Shown in pieces: positions 19,004 to 27,663 of a DNA stretch of 64,000 bases; position 1 is the first letter of the stretch, and each line of letters begins with the position of its first letter. Both the position numbers and the translations under genes were made by a program. This DNA comes from JANQRX01 sp963663975 (GTDB taxonomy: Bacteria; Pseudomonadota; Alphaproteobacteria; Rhizobiales; Kaistiaceae): NCBI GenBank assembly GCA_963663975.2, contig CAXXRA010000015.1:1488001-1552000 (forward strand). Direction: 5' to 3'. The notes below the pieces were generated by a model. That model was not told the origin of the DNA, did not search any database, and saw nothing but the letters and a program-made list of their open reading frames with translations.

Positions 19004-20266
19004 ATGAGGCTGCTTGAAATCATCGCACTGCTGCTCACCCTGTCGGCAGTGTTCGGGTTCCTGAATCACAGGTATCTGCGTCTGCCCCACACGATCGGCC
19101 TGGTGTTGATCGCGCTTGCCGCCTCGCTGACCCTGATTGCGCTCGACGGCGTGGTCGAGGGGTTTGCGCTCGATGACGCGCTACGGGGTGTCCTCCGGGA
19201 AATCGACTTCCACGCCGTGGTCATGGAGGGCATGCTCGGCATCCTGCTGTTCGCCGGAGCCTTGCACGTCGATCTTTCCGAACTTGCCCGGCGCAAATGG
19301 GCGATCACCACCCTGGCCAGCGCCGGCGTCCTCATTTCCACAGTCCTGATTGCCCTCGCCGTCTGGGCTCTAAGCGCGGCCCTCGGCGCGCCGCTGCCTT
19401 TTGCCTGGGCACTGGTGTTCGGCGCCCTGATCAGCCCGACCGACCCCATCGCCGTGCTCAGCATCCTCAAGACTGTCAGGGTACCGCGCCCGCTGGAAGC
19501 CAAGATCGCTGGTGAATCCCTGTTCAACGACGGCATCGGCGTCGTCGTCTTCACCATATTGCTGGCGCTGGCGGTCGGCGGCGAAGAGTTCGGCGCGCTC
19601 GACGTGGTTCGGCTGTTCGTGACCGAGGCGGTCGGCGGCGCAGTCCTGGGCATCGCCGCCGGCTATCTCGCCTACGCCGCCATGCGCCGCATCGACGAGC
19701 ACAATATGGAAGTTCTGATCACCCTGGCGCTGGTCACCGCGAGCTATGGTCTGGCGTTGCGCCTTCACATCAGCGGGCCGATCGCGGTAGTCGTCGCCGG
19801 CCTGTTCATCGGCAATCATGGTGCCCGCTTCGGCATGAGCGAAAACACCCGCCGTCATGTTTTCCAGTTCTGGGACCTGGCCGACGAAATTTTCAATTCG
19901 CTGCTGTTCCTGCTGATCGGCCTCGAAGTGCTGGTGGTCGGCATCTATCTCGACCATCTGGCGCTGGCCCTCGCCGCCATCCCACTGGTGCTCGCGGCGC
20001 GGTGGATCTCGGTCGCGGTACCGATCGGCCTGTTGTCGCTACGGGCGCAGTTCTCCCGCGGCGCGATCACGCTGCTGACCTGGGGAGGTTTGCGCGGCGG
20101 TATCTCGGTGGCGCTGGCCCTGTCGCTGCCCGAGATCGCGTTCAAACCGGTGATCCTGGCGATGACCTACACCGTGGTGGTGTTCTCCATCATCGTCCAG
20201 GGTCTGACCATGAAGCCGCTGGCAGGTCGCATGGTGCGCGACGATCTGGTCGACCCGGGCACCTGA
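19004..20266 (+). CDS. CPA1-family Na+/H+ antiporter
   Basis: The 420-residue integral membrane protein has about twelve hydrophobic segments. It carries the cation:proton antiporter-1 hallmarks: FGALISPTDPIAVLSILK (the ND-type TDP unwound helix), GESLFNDGIGVVVFTILLA (the FND motif with the proton-carrying aspartate), and a late TWGGLRGGISVALALSLP signature. It exchanges monovalent cations for protons at the inner membrane, for pH and salt balance. The ATG at 19004 has GGAAG upstream; the frame stays open further upstream without family similarity. There is no partner gene. Confidence 0.93.
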   Translation: MRLLEIIALLLTLSAVFGFLNHRYLRLPHTIGLVLIALAASLTLIALDGVVEGFALDDALRGVLREIDFHAVVMEGMLGILLFAGALHVDLSELARRKWAITTLASAGVLISTVLIALAVWALSAALGAPLPFAWALVFGALISPTDPIAVLSILKTVRVPRPLEAKIAGESLFNDGIGVVVFTILLALAVGGEEFGALDVVRLFVTEAVGGAVLGIAAGYLAYAAMRRIDEHNMEVLITLALVTASYGLALRLHISGPIAVVVAGLFIGNHGARFGMSENTRRHVFQFWDLADEIFNSLLFLLIGLEVLVVGIYLDHLALALAAIPLVLAARWISVAVPIGLLSLRAQFSRGAITLLTWGGLRGGISVALALSLPEIAFKPVILAMTYTVVVFSIIVQGLTMKPLAGRMVRDDLVDPGT

Positions 20267-20303
20267 GCGGCCGAGCCGCAGCCGTGATCAGGATGACGCC
20301 GGA

Positions 20304-20441
20304 TCAGCGAAAGACGTAAATCGGGCTCGACCAGGCGCGATGCCCGTCGATGCCGAAAGTGCCGGCCGTGTAGGTCAGCGTGAAGGATTGATGGCTGCCC
20401 GCCTCGAACGCGCCGGCGGGAGTGATCTCGGCCGCGCCCAT
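20304..20441 (-). pseudogene. DUF3604-type gene remnant: N-terminus fused to C-terminus
   Basis: This 45-codon minus-strand frame begins MGAAEITPAGAFEAGSHQSF and TLTYTAGTFGID. I recognise this as the start of the large DUF3604-type proteins (about 600-700 residues). It then switches directly to GHRAWSSPIYVF and a stop, which resembles that family's extreme C-terminus (ERAWSSPIW-type). The whole body is missing in one clean step. Upstream of the start the word CTGGACCAAT occurs twice on the minus strand (about 20451-20484), a possible GntR-type operator left behind. The rest of 20267-20733 holds no gene I can support. Confidence 0.5.
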
Positions 20442-20733
20442 CCGCTCCGATTGGTCCAGATATGTGTGTGCTATTGGTCCAGTCTCCCGCTGTTGGGATT
20501 GGCGAAATTCGGGCTCCCGGCCGAGCGTCGGGCATTGTGATCGCCGCCGATCATCGGATCAGTTCATGACCCGCGCATGTGCCCGCCGCAAGCGCCGCGG
20601 CATGGCGATTCCCCGTAGCCCGCAACGGGTGAACCTTTCAGCCGCTTCCGATCCGGTGGCATCCACTACAGACAAAGGTGCTTCCGGGCGCTAGACCCAC
20701 CGGACGTTCAGGAACCCAAGCGACCAACGATTC

Positions 20734-21489
20734 TTGTTCCCCGATCTACAACAGTTTGCAGCGATATTGCCGGTTCTGCCGGTGGCCGTGCTCGTCGGCG
20801 CGGCCATCGGTCTGACCGGAATCGGGGGCGTGCTGATGGTGCCGCTGCTGGTCTACGCGGTCGGTTTCGACGTGCGCGACGCGGTCCCGGCTTCGCTCGC
20901 CGCCTTCGTCTTCACCGGGATCGTCGGATCGTGGGTCCAGTCGCGGGAAATCGGCGGCGCCACGCGCGCTCATCGTGTGCTGATGGTCCTGGCCGGGTTG
21001 GGAGCGATCGCCGGCGTGTGGCTGGTCGAGCGCTCGAATTCAGCCTGGCCGCTGACCATCCTGGCCATCTTCACGATCCTGTCCGGCCTGGCCGGAGTGT
21101 GGATGAAGCCGACACTGACCACCCAACGTTCGCTCAACACCGGCGCCGCCGCCATCCTCGGCGCCCCGGTCGGACTGTTCTCGGCTCTGACCGGAACCGG
21201 TGGGCCGGTGGTGCTGGTGCCGATCCTGATGATCATGCGCTTGCCGGCCCATTTCATCGTCACCCTGGCGCAGTTCGTTCAAATCCCGATCGGCGTGATG
21301 GCGACATTGACGGCGATTGTGCTGGGACGAGGTTCGGTTGTGCTGGCGCTGGTGCTCGGCCCGGCGCTGGCGGTCGGCGCGCTGGCCGGCTCATGGCTTC
21401 ACGCTCGCGTGCCGGCGGCCGGCCTGCACAGGCTGCTGTCGATCCTGCTGATCCTGTTCGGCGTGGCGACGCTGCTGCCCAGTTTTTGA
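20734..21489 (+). CDS. TSUP (TauE/SafE) family permease
   Basis: The 251-residue protein has about eight hydrophobic segments in two repeated halves, as in the sulfite exporter TauE/SafE family. The glycine-rich motifs GLTGIGGVLMVPLLVY in the first half and GLFSALTGTGGPVVLVPILM in the second occupy equivalent positions, which supports the internal duplication. Family members move sulfite, sulfonates or other small organic sulfur anions; the substrate here is unknown. The start is TTG at 20734. The upstream sequence has only a weak purine stretch, so the start is somewhat uncertain. Confidence 0.85.
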   Translation: MFPDLQQFAAILPVLPVAVLVGAAIGLTGIGGVLMVPLLVYAVGFDVRDAVPASLAAFVFTGIVGSWVQSREIGGATRAHRVLMVLAGLGAIAGVWLVERSNSAWPLTILAIFTILSGLAGVWMKPTLTTQRSLNTGAAAILGAPVGLFSALTGTGGPVVLVPILMIMRLPAHFIVTLAQFVQIPIGVMATLTAIVLGRGSVVLALVLGPALAVGALAGSWLHARVPAAGLHRLLSILLILFGVATLLPSF

Positions 21490-21612
21490 CCCTGGTCCGC
21501 TCCGCCGTTGCTCGGTTTGACGGTCGGGCCATTCTGAATCGCCGTGGGATGATTCGCCGGATCGTCGGGCCAAGCCCGTGTGCTTGCGACAACCGCTCAG
21601 TGCGGTCGCCGA

Positions 21613-22545
21613 TCAAGCGATATCAACCACCACGATCTCCGGCGGCACGCCGAAGCGAACCGGCATGATGGCGCAACCAAGGCCGCCGGAAACAATCAGG
21701 CTGCGCGGCCCCGATTGCCGCCGCCCGGCGTTATCGACCTGGCGCTCGACGATGTGGCCATAGGCATATCGATTGCCGTATCTGGAGGGCACCACTGGTG
21801 AATAGCGCAGCACCCGCACCTGGCCGCCATGGGTATGACCGGCCAGAGTCAGTGCGACCCGATCAGGAACCTGAGTAAAAATATCGGGCTCATGCACCAT
21901 GAGGATGACCGGCGAGGCGTCGCTCACCCCGGCGAGGGTGTGGGGCAGGTCGTCGACCCCTTGCCAACCGGTGCGCCCCCACGGTTTTCCCGGCAGCAGC
22001 GCCAACTGATCGCCGAGCCCGGCCAACCAGAACTGCCGCCCGTCTTTGTGCAACCGCAGGACATCGTTCTCGTAGACCCTGATGCCGACTTTCTCGAGTA
22101 CGATGCGACCGTAGATGGGCCCATGGCCGTTTCGCTGGGCGGTCCGGTCGTCCCACCAATCATGGTTGCCCAAGACCGCGTGAACGCCCAACGGCGCGGA
22201 GAGGCCGGCGAGCGCGTCAGACCATTCCGTCGAGTGAACCGGCGCAAGCACGAACCGGTGCCCAGCCGCGAGATCTCCCAACAGGACGACCAGGTCGGGT
22301 CTCAGCGCGTTGGTCCGCCCAACAATGTAACGGATGCGATCAGCCGACATCCAAGGCTTGCACGCATGGATATCGGCGAGCGCCGCGATCCTGAGTTTGA
22401 GACCTGAAGGCCAATCGGATGGAGTTATCCGATAGTGCTGCACCCGCAACTTCATTGGCTCGAGGCCAAATGCATAGCTGCCCGTCGCCAAACCGCAGAG
22501 AAATGTAGCGCCAACGCCCTGCAGGAAACGACGTCGTGTCATCAT
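21613..22545 (-). CDS. Tat-exported metallophosphoesterase (YkuE-like)
   Basis: The protein begins with MMTRRRFLQGVGATFLCGLA, a twin-arginine signal with hydrophobic core. The calcineurin-type phosphoesterase motifs follow in order: LADIHACKPW (D-x-H), VVLLGDLAAGH (GD), AVLGNHDWWDD (GNHD), and ALTLAGHTHGGQV (GHTHGG), which together bind two metals. It resembles YkuE/LpxH-like cell-surface phosphodiesterases. I use the ATG at 22545 because GGAG lies 9 bases upstream; a further ATG at 22569 would add eight residues in front of the signal. It is divergent from the DUF1176-like gene. Confidence 0.9.
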   Translation of the reverse strand: MMTRRRFLQGVGATFLCGLATGSYAFGLEPMKLRVQHYRITPSDWPSGLKLRIAALADIHACKPWMSADRIRYIVGRTNALRPDLVVLLGDLAAGHRFVLAPVHSTEWSDALAGLSAPLGVHAVLGNHDWWDDRTAQRNGHGPIYGRIVLEKVGIRVYENDVLRLHKDGRQFWLAGLGDQLALLPGKPWGRTGWQGVDDLPHTLAGVSDASPVILMVHEPDIFTQVPDRVALTLAGHTHGGQVRVLRYSPVVPSRYGNRYAYGHIVERQVDNAGRRQSGPRSLIVSGGLGCAIMPVRFGVPPEIVVVDIA

Positions 22546-22719
22546 CGATCGCAACTCCGGCGCGAACAAGACCGGGGATCATCACCACAAGGTGGGCAAT
22601 ATTGTGGATGGCCCGCAGATGACGCGGCGCGGTTGCGCGCTGATCGGACGTTGCAGTCGGGGACGATAGCACCCCTCACGTGATAACCTCACGGGTCTCA
22701 CGCTCGGAAGGGCAAGAGC

Positions 22720-23688
22720 ATGAACAACGTTACGGCCTTGCCGAAGATGGTCGTCCTATCAGCTGTTTTGGGGCTCTGGCAGCTTCCGGCGTCGGCGGGG
22801 CCCCCGGTGGAGGGCACGACGCCGTGCCAATATGTACGTGCAACCGGAGCGCTCGGACAATCGGGCGAGTGCTCGATAGCGTGGGGCGGTGGCGTCGAGT
22901 CCCTCATGCCATTCCCTGCATATCGGGTGATCCTGAACCTTCCCGATGGCAAGTCCAGCGTCGTCCTCTACCAGAAAGGGGACGGTGAGCGTCTGCTCCC
23001 CGTTGGTACAGCGAATGACATCACGGCCACTTTTATGGAATCGGCTGGCAGAGCCGTCGTTCTGACTGAGGAGGGAGAGGTCTTTGTCTTCAACGCAGAA
23101 AGCGGAGAACGTCCCCCACCATCCCGAGCCACTACAAAAATAATGACACCCGATATGGCAATCAAAGCCGCCAGAGGAGCGTTTGATGCACACGGCCGAT
23201 GCCGATACCGACCCTTCTACATTGAAGACGAAGACGCTGGTGACAAGGCGTGCCGTGTTACTTGGAGACACGAACTGCAGGATTCGACCCGGCCTGATAA
23301 TGTCGCGTGGCTGGTTCGCCTCTACTGCGATTCTGGCGCATACAACTTCACGTACCGATGGCACAAGGTGGGGCCGGAAGGGTTTGTCCGGCAGATTTCC
23401 TTCGCTCGCCCGAGCTTTAGAGTCCTCTACAAAGACGAGAACAACCCGGAAAGTGATGTCGAAGAAATATCAGTTGTCGGATGGGACGCAGGATTGGAAC
23501 TGGTGAATTCCGAATATGATCCGTCGACGCGGCGGATTTCCGCAACCACGTTTTGGCGGGGCGTTGGCGATGCCACCACTCACGGTGTGTGGAGGTTCGC
23601 CGAAGGGACGTTGGTGCTTTCACGCTTCGAAGTTGACGCCAGCTACAACCGTGAGATTGATCCACTGGTCATCTATGAGGCGAATTAG
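22720..23688 (+). CDS. Secreted DUF1176-like protein
   Basis: The 322-residue product has an N-terminal signal peptide (MNNVTALPKMVVLSAVLGLW..., cleavage likely after ASA). The mature protein contains several cysteines (CQYVRATG, CRYRPFYIE, CRVTW, LYCDSG). The C-terminal half matches the DUF1176 pattern: a lysine/serine-rich strand, then NSEYDPSTRRISATTFWRGVGDATTHGVWRFAEGTLVLSRF. The family is periplasmic and of unknown function. Codon use is less GC-rich than in the neighbouring housekeeping genes. There is a plausible ribosome-binding site (GGAAGGGCAAGAGC), and no operon partner. Confidence 0.7.
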   Translation: MNNVTALPKMVVLSAVLGLWQLPASAGPPVEGTTPCQYVRATGALGQSGECSIAWGGGVESLMPFPAYRVILNLPDGKSSVVLYQKGDGERLLPVGTANDITATFMESAGRAVVLTEEGEVFVFNAESGERPPPSRATTKIMTPDMAIKAARGAFDAHGRCRYRPFYIEDEDAGDKACRVTWRHELQDSTRPDNVAWLVRLYCDSGAYNFTYRWHKVGPEGFVRQISFARPSFRVLYKDENNPESDVEEISVVGWDAGLELVNSEYDPSTRRISATTFWRGVGDATTHGVWRFAEGTLVLSRFEVDASYNREIDPLVIYEAN

Positions 23689-23832
23689 CCGCGCACAAAG
23701 CGGCACCGGAACAAGCTGAGCAGCCACTAAACGGCAAATCCCGGAAAACAGCCGTTTTCTGTGATTGGCAGATTTGTGGGTGGTTCTACCGTCTTTCGAA
23801 ATAATCAATTACTACAAACAGTTATATCATCC

Positions 23833-23923
<91 letters not shown>

Positions 23924-24115
23924 TTGGTACGGGGTCGTCTGGTTGGGCGCGCAACATACACCAGCACTGCCAGCCCGCAAGCGCGCAGATTCAGTCACTA
24001 TTTTGCCGACCCGGTGGCCGGCGATCACCCCGTCACGGCCGGTGTGAAAGCCGTCAGCCAGCGCTCAACCGGTGGCGACGAAATCGAGCCGCCAACACTC
24101 CCCGCCCCACCCTGC

Positions 24116-24143
24116 TTGACAGCGAAAGGGCCATGCCTATAGT
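24116..24143 (+). promoter_or_regulatory. Near-consensus sigma-70 promoter for rplU-rpmA
   Basis: TTGACA at 24116-24121 and TATAGT at 24138-24143 are separated by 16 bases. This is the closest match to the housekeeping consensus I saw in the window. It lies about 100 bp upstream of rplU with no gene between. The remaining spacer back to the tRNA (23924-24115) shows nothing else I can name. Confidence 0.7.
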
Positions 24144-24248
24144 GCGCCGCGAGACAGGCGCGGGCTCGATTTCCGCGCCGCTTTTTCGTTCGCATCGCAC
24201 CGTCACGGGCCGGCTTCAGGGCCGCCCGCCGGGCTGGACCGGAACACC

Positions 24249-24932
24249 ATGTTCGCAGTCATCAAAACCGGCGGCAAGCAGTACAAGGTCGCCGCCACCG
24301 ATCTGATCGAGATCGAGAAATTGTCCGGCACCGCCGGCGACGCGATCGCCTTCGGCGACGTGCTGATGGTCGGCGACGACGAGGGTATCGACATCGGCAG
24401 CCCGGTGGTGGCCGGCGCCACCGTTGCCGGCGAGATCGTCAGTCACGGCCGCGACCGGCGGATCATCGTGTTCAAAAAGCGCCGGCGGAAGAATTCCCAG
24501 CGCACCCGCGGGCACAGGCAGGACCACACATTGGTCAGGATCACCGAGATCCTGACCGGCGGCGCCAAGCCGAGCAAGGCCAAGACCGCCGCCAAGGCCA
24601 AAGCCAAGCCCGCCGCCGCTGCCAAGGCCGCTGCCAAGCCAGCGCCCAAGCCAGACGCCGAGAAGGCGCCCAAAAAGGCGACCGAGACCAAACCAGCGGC
24701 CAAAAAGGCGACCGCGAAGGCGGCTGCTGCGGACGATCTGAAGAAGATCTCCGGGCTCGGACCGGTGTTGGCGAAGACGCTCAACGGCCTCGGCATCACC
24801 ACCTACGCCGAAATCGCCGGATGGAGCGACGACGATGTCGCCCGCATCGACGACGAGCTCAATTTCAAGGGCCGGATCGTACGCGACGGTTGGGTCAATC
24901 AGGCCAAAAAACTCCTGGCCGACGAGGACTGA
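24249..24932 (+). CDS. rplU: 50S ribosomal protein L21 with C-terminal helix-hairpin extension
   Basis: Residues 1 to about 103 are a standard L21 (MFAVIKTGGKQYKV, IVFKKRRRKNSQRTRGHRQD, TLVRITEI), binding 23S rRNA in the large subunit. The protein then continues for about 125 residues: an Ala/Lys/Pro-rich linker (AKTAAKAKAKPAAAAKAA) and a compact C-terminal domain, DDLKKISGLGPVLAKTLNGL and ITTYAEIAGWSDDDVARID. The latter resembles the helix-hairpin-helix 'flap endonuclease-like' module. Total length is 227 residues against about 103 for normal L21. Such extended L21 proteins are known in alphaproteobacteria; the role of the tail is not known to me. rpmA follows after 12 bp. Confidence 0.96.
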   Translation: MFAVIKTGGKQYKVAATDLIEIEKLSGTAGDAIAFGDVLMVGDDEGIDIGSPVVAGATVAGEIVSHGRDRRIIVFKKRRRKNSQRTRGHRQDHTLVRITEILTGGAKPSKAKTAAKAKAKPAAAAKAAAKPAPKPDAEKAPKKATETKPAAKKATAKAAAADDLKKISGLGPVLAKTLNGLGITTYAEIAGWSDDDVARIDDELNFKGRIVRDGWVNQAKKLLADED

Positions 24933-24944
24933 GGGGAACCGGTC

Positions 24945-25211
24945 ATGGCACACAAGAAAGCCGGCGGATCGTCGCGCAACGGTCGCGACTCGGCCGGACG
25001 CCGCCTCGGGGTCAAGAAGTTTGGTGGCCAGGCGGTGATCGCCGGCAACATCATCATCCGCCAGCGCGGCACCAAATGGCGGCCGGGTGACGGTGTCGGG
25101 CTTGGCAAGGATCACACGATCTTCGCCCTCGTCGACGGTAAGGTCGAATACCGCACCAAAGCCAACGGCCGCACCTTCGTGTCGGTCAACCCGATGGTGG
25201 CTGCCCAATAG
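24945..25211 (+). CDS. rpmA: 50S ribosomal protein L27
   Basis: This is a full-length 88-residue L27. It begins MAHKKAGGSSRNGRDSAGRR and continues LGVKKFGGQAVIAGNIIIRQRGT to VEYRTKANGRTFVSVNP. The N-terminal tail reaches the peptidyl-transferase centre and no cleavable N-terminal extension is present. A GAGGGGAA ribosome-binding site lies between the rplU stop and its ATG. The strong terminator at 25261-25306 ends the two-gene unit. Confidence 0.98.
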   Translation: MAHKKAGGSSRNGRDSAGRRLGVKKFGGQAVIAGNIIIRQRGTKWRPGDGVGLGKDHTIFALVDGKVEYRTKANGRTFVSVNPMVAAQ

Positions 25212-25260
25212 CGCCGGCAAGATTTTTTTCGCCGGCGTCTCATCGACCCGGCGAACAACG

Positions 25261-25306
25261 AACGCAAAAGGGGAGATGGCGTCCCATCTCCCCTTTTTTT
25301 TGCGTT
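25261..25306 (+). terminator. Rho-independent terminator of rplU-rpmA
   Basis: AAAAGGGGAGATGG (25266-25279) pairs perfectly with CCATCTCCCCTTTT after a four-base loop. The outer bases AACGC and GCGTT extend the symmetry, and eight Ts follow the GC-rich stem. A smaller CGCCGGC/GCCGGCG hairpin sits just after the rpmA stop (25212-25237). Confidence 0.92.
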
Positions 25307-25326
25307 TCAGACGGACGAAACCCCCC

Positions 25327-25911
25327 ATGCCAATCGAGCCGGAAGACGACGGTGACGACCACGCCACCTCGCTTGTACTGACCACCGCACGCCTGGTGCT
25401 GCGCAGCGAAGGCGCCGGCGACCGGCGGGCGATCGAGGCGCTTGCCGCCGATCCGCGGCTCGTCGACGAGGTGCTGCCGCCACGCCCGGGAGAGGCTGTC
25501 GACGGCGCCAATTTCGTCGTCATTGCCGCCGAGAGCGGCGAGGTGATCGGCCAGGTCGGATATCGCGGCCTCGCCCAGACCCCGGCCCCGGTGGAGCTGC
25601 TGCTGTGGCTGCGGCCCGAGGATCGCGGCAAGGGGCTCGGCACCGAGGCCGCCCATGCGCTGATCGACCACGCCTTCGCCGACGAGCGCGTCGGTGTTCT
25701 GTGGTGCGCCGTCAGGGTCACCAATGACGGCGCGCGGCGGGTGCTGGAGAAGTCGGGGTTTCAGTTTCGTGGCAGCGGCATGTTGCGCCCGCCATCGTCG
25801 GGCGGCGCCTTCGCCGTCGAGCGATTCGTCCTCGATCGCCGCAACTGGGCCAGCCTGAAGGCCTGGGGCGCAGAGGATGGTTCTCCTGCGCCCGATGCCG
25901 CTCGAGGGTAA
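25327..25911 (+). CDS. GNAT-family N-acetyltransferase (RimJ/RimL type)
   Basis: The 194-residue protein has the RimJ/RimL-like acetyltransferase order. It starts with LVLTTARLVLRSEGAGDRRA, then SGEVIGQVGYRG and ELLLWLRPEDRGKGLGTEAA (the acetyl-CoA pyrophosphate loop R-G-x-G-x-G/T), and ends with VTNDGARRVLEKSGFQFRG. It would acetylate an amine on a protein N-terminus or small molecule; the target is unknown. The ATG at 25327 falls 20 bp beyond the rpmA terminator, so it has its own promoter or depends on read-through. The ribosome-binding site is weak. Confidence 0.88.
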   Translation: MPIEPEDDGDDHATSLVLTTARLVLRSEGAGDRRAIEALAADPRLVDEVLPPRPGEAVDGANFVVIAAESGEVIGQVGYRGLAQTPAPVELLLWLRPEDRGKGLGTEAAHALIDHAFADERVGVLWCAVRVTNDGARRVLEKSGFQFRGSGMLRPPSSGGAFAVERFVLDRRNWASLKAWGAEDGSPAPDAARG

Positions 25912-25934
25912 CGGTCGGCGGCTGAGAAGCCGCC

Positions 25935-26100
25935 GTGCGGCTGTTCGCCCCCGTCTCGGTGATCATCTATCTGCCCCTGATGGTGCTGGTTGTGATCATC
26001 GACAAGCCGGTGCTCGGCTCCTGTGGTGATCGTCACCGGGTTGGGGCTTCTGGCAACCGCCTGGGCGTCGGTCAAACTTTGCGACTCGGTAATTGGTTGA
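25935..26100 (+). pseudogene. Small membrane protein, apparently frameshifted
   Basis: A GTG at 25935 opens a hydrophobic frame (VRLFAPVSVIIYLPLMVLVVIID). After about 30 codons the hydrophobic character continues in another frame (PVVIVTGLGLLATAWASVKL) and ends at 26100. Joined, these give a two-helix membrane protein of about 55 residues. I do not recognise a family, and a one-base error near 26015 would explain the split. It could also be non-coding. Confidence 0.3.
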
Positions 26101-26163
26101 AGCGACGAACGCTTCGAGGCAGAAAGACGAAGCACTGCCAGGGAATCTTCGGGAGAAATCGAC

Positions 26164-26430
26164 GTGAAAACTGACGCCCTTCTCGTCGGCTTGGCGCGTG
26201 CTCTTACCAAGCTGATGGCCAGTTTGGTCCAACAGGATGCCCTCGACAGAGAGATAACGATCAGCGATTTCGAAAACTATCTTGATCACCTTGATGACGA
26301 CGTACACGACAGGGCCACCCGTATGTGGATTGGACACATGATCGGAGTTCTGGAGGCTGATCCCACGCGGCCACCTCCCGCTCCGGTGCTGAGACTGGTG
26401 CGATCCGACGATCCCGAGACCGATAGCTAG
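26164..26430 (+). CDS. Small hypothetical protein
   Basis: The frame starts at GTG 26164, with GGGAGA about 7-12 bases upstream, and encodes 88 residues. The protein is helical and acidic in the middle (SDFENYLDHLDDDVHDRATR), with no signal peptide or membrane segment. I do not recognise a family. Base composition is lower in GC than the flanking GNAT and obgE genes, and the codons read naturally. It may be a small accessory gene; it sits 150 bp upstream of obgE on the same strand. Confidence 0.45.
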   Translation: MKTDALLVGLARALTKLMASLVQQDALDREITISDFENYLDHLDDDVHDRATRMWIGHMIGVLEADPTRPPPAPVLRLVRSDDPETDS

Positions 26431-26579
26431 CCTGATACAAAGCTCCGGCCTGACCGCGATAGGCATCGGCAATCTGATGCGGGACAGCTGCACCGAGATG
26501 AACTACAACTCACCCCGATTTTGCTGACGGCGGCCTGGTGCGTGCGTCAAACAGCTCATCATGACACGCGAATGAACGA

Positions 26580-27626
26580 ATGAAATTTCTCGACCAGGCC
26601 AAAATCCACATCCGATCCGGCGATGGCGGCAATGGCTGCGTGTCCTTCCGGCGCGAGAAATATATCGAGTTCGGCGGTCCCGACGGCGGCAATGGCGGAC
26701 GCGGCGGCCATGTCTGGGCCGAAGCGGTGGACAACCTCAATACCCTGATCGACTACCGCTACCGCCAGCACTCCAAGGCGGCTCGCGGTCAGGACGGTTC
26801 CGGCCGCGATCGCGCCGGAGCCATGGGCGGCGACATCGTGCTCAAGGTTCCGGTCGGCACCGAAATCCTGGAAGACGACAACCAGACGGTCATCGCCGAT
26901 CTCGATCATCCGGGCAAAAAGGTTCGGCTGGCCGGCGGCGGCAATGGCGGTTTCGGCAACGCCCACTTCAAATCGTCGACAAACCGCACCCCACGGCGCG
27001 CCAATCCGGGTTTGCCCGGTGTCGAATATGCGATCTGGCTGCGCATGAAGCTGATCGCCGATGCCGGGCTGATCGGTGAGCCCAATGCGGGAAAATCGAC
27101 CTTTCTGGCCACCGTCTCCGCCGCACGGCCAAAGATCGCCGATTATCCCTTCACCACGCTCCATCCCAATCTCGGTGTCGCGCACGTCGACGGGACCGAG
27201 TTCGTCATCGCCGACATACCGGGCCTGATCGCCGGAGCCCATGAGGGCGCCGGCCTCGGCGATCGGTTTCTCGGACATATCGAGCGATGCCGCATCCTCC
27301 TTCACCTCGTCGACGGCACCGCGGAGGATCCCGGCTCGGCCTATGCCGTCGTCAGACAGGAGCTTGCCGCCTACGACCACGGTCTGGCCGACAAGTCCGA
27401 AATCGTTGCGATTACCAAATCCGACGCGCTCGACGACGCCCAGCGGGCGGCCTGCCGTGCCACGCTTGAGCGGGAGACCGGTGCAAAGGACGTTGTGTTC
27501 CTGTCGTCGGTGTCCGGCGAGGGCGTCAAGCCGACCCTGCGTGAGCTTCGACGTGCCATCGACGCCGGCAGGCCAGCGATCGCCGCAGCCGCCGATTCGA
27601 CCGGCGCGGCCGGCTGGCAACCGTAG
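26580..27626 (+). CDS. obgE: GTPase ObgE/CgtA
   Basis: The 348-residue protein has the glycine-rich Obg fold (residues 1-158: HIRSGDGGNGCVSFRREKYI, GPDGGNGGRGGHVW, GGGNGGFGNAHFKSSTN) and a GTPase domain. The G-motifs are GEPNAGKST (166-174), TTLHPNLG, DIPGLIAGA, and TKSD. The usual GLVGLPNAGKST reads GLIGEPNAGKST here. It acts in late 50S subunit assembly and stress signalling. The C-terminal OCT domain is short, as in many alphaproteobacteria. It lies upstream of proB and is probably co-transcribed with it. Confidence 0.97.
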   Translation: MKFLDQAKIHIRSGDGGNGCVSFRREKYIEFGGPDGGNGGRGGHVWAEAVDNLNTLIDYRYRQHSKAARGQDGSGRDRAGAMGGDIVLKVPVGTEILEDDNQTVIADLDHPGKKVRLAGGGNGGFGNAHFKSSTNRTPRRANPGLPGVEYAIWLRMKLIADAGLIGEPNAGKSTFLATVSAARPKIADYPFTTLHPNLGVAHVDGTEFVIADIPGLIAGAHEGAGLGDRFLGHIERCRILLHLVDGTAEDPGSAYAVVRQELAAYDHGLADKSEIVAITKSDALDDAQRAACRATLERETGAKDVVFLSSVSGEGVKPTLRELRRAIDAGRPAIAAAADSTGAAGWQP

Positions 27627-27663
27627 CGCACCGGCTTGCCGCCGTAGTAAACCCTCACCTGCG

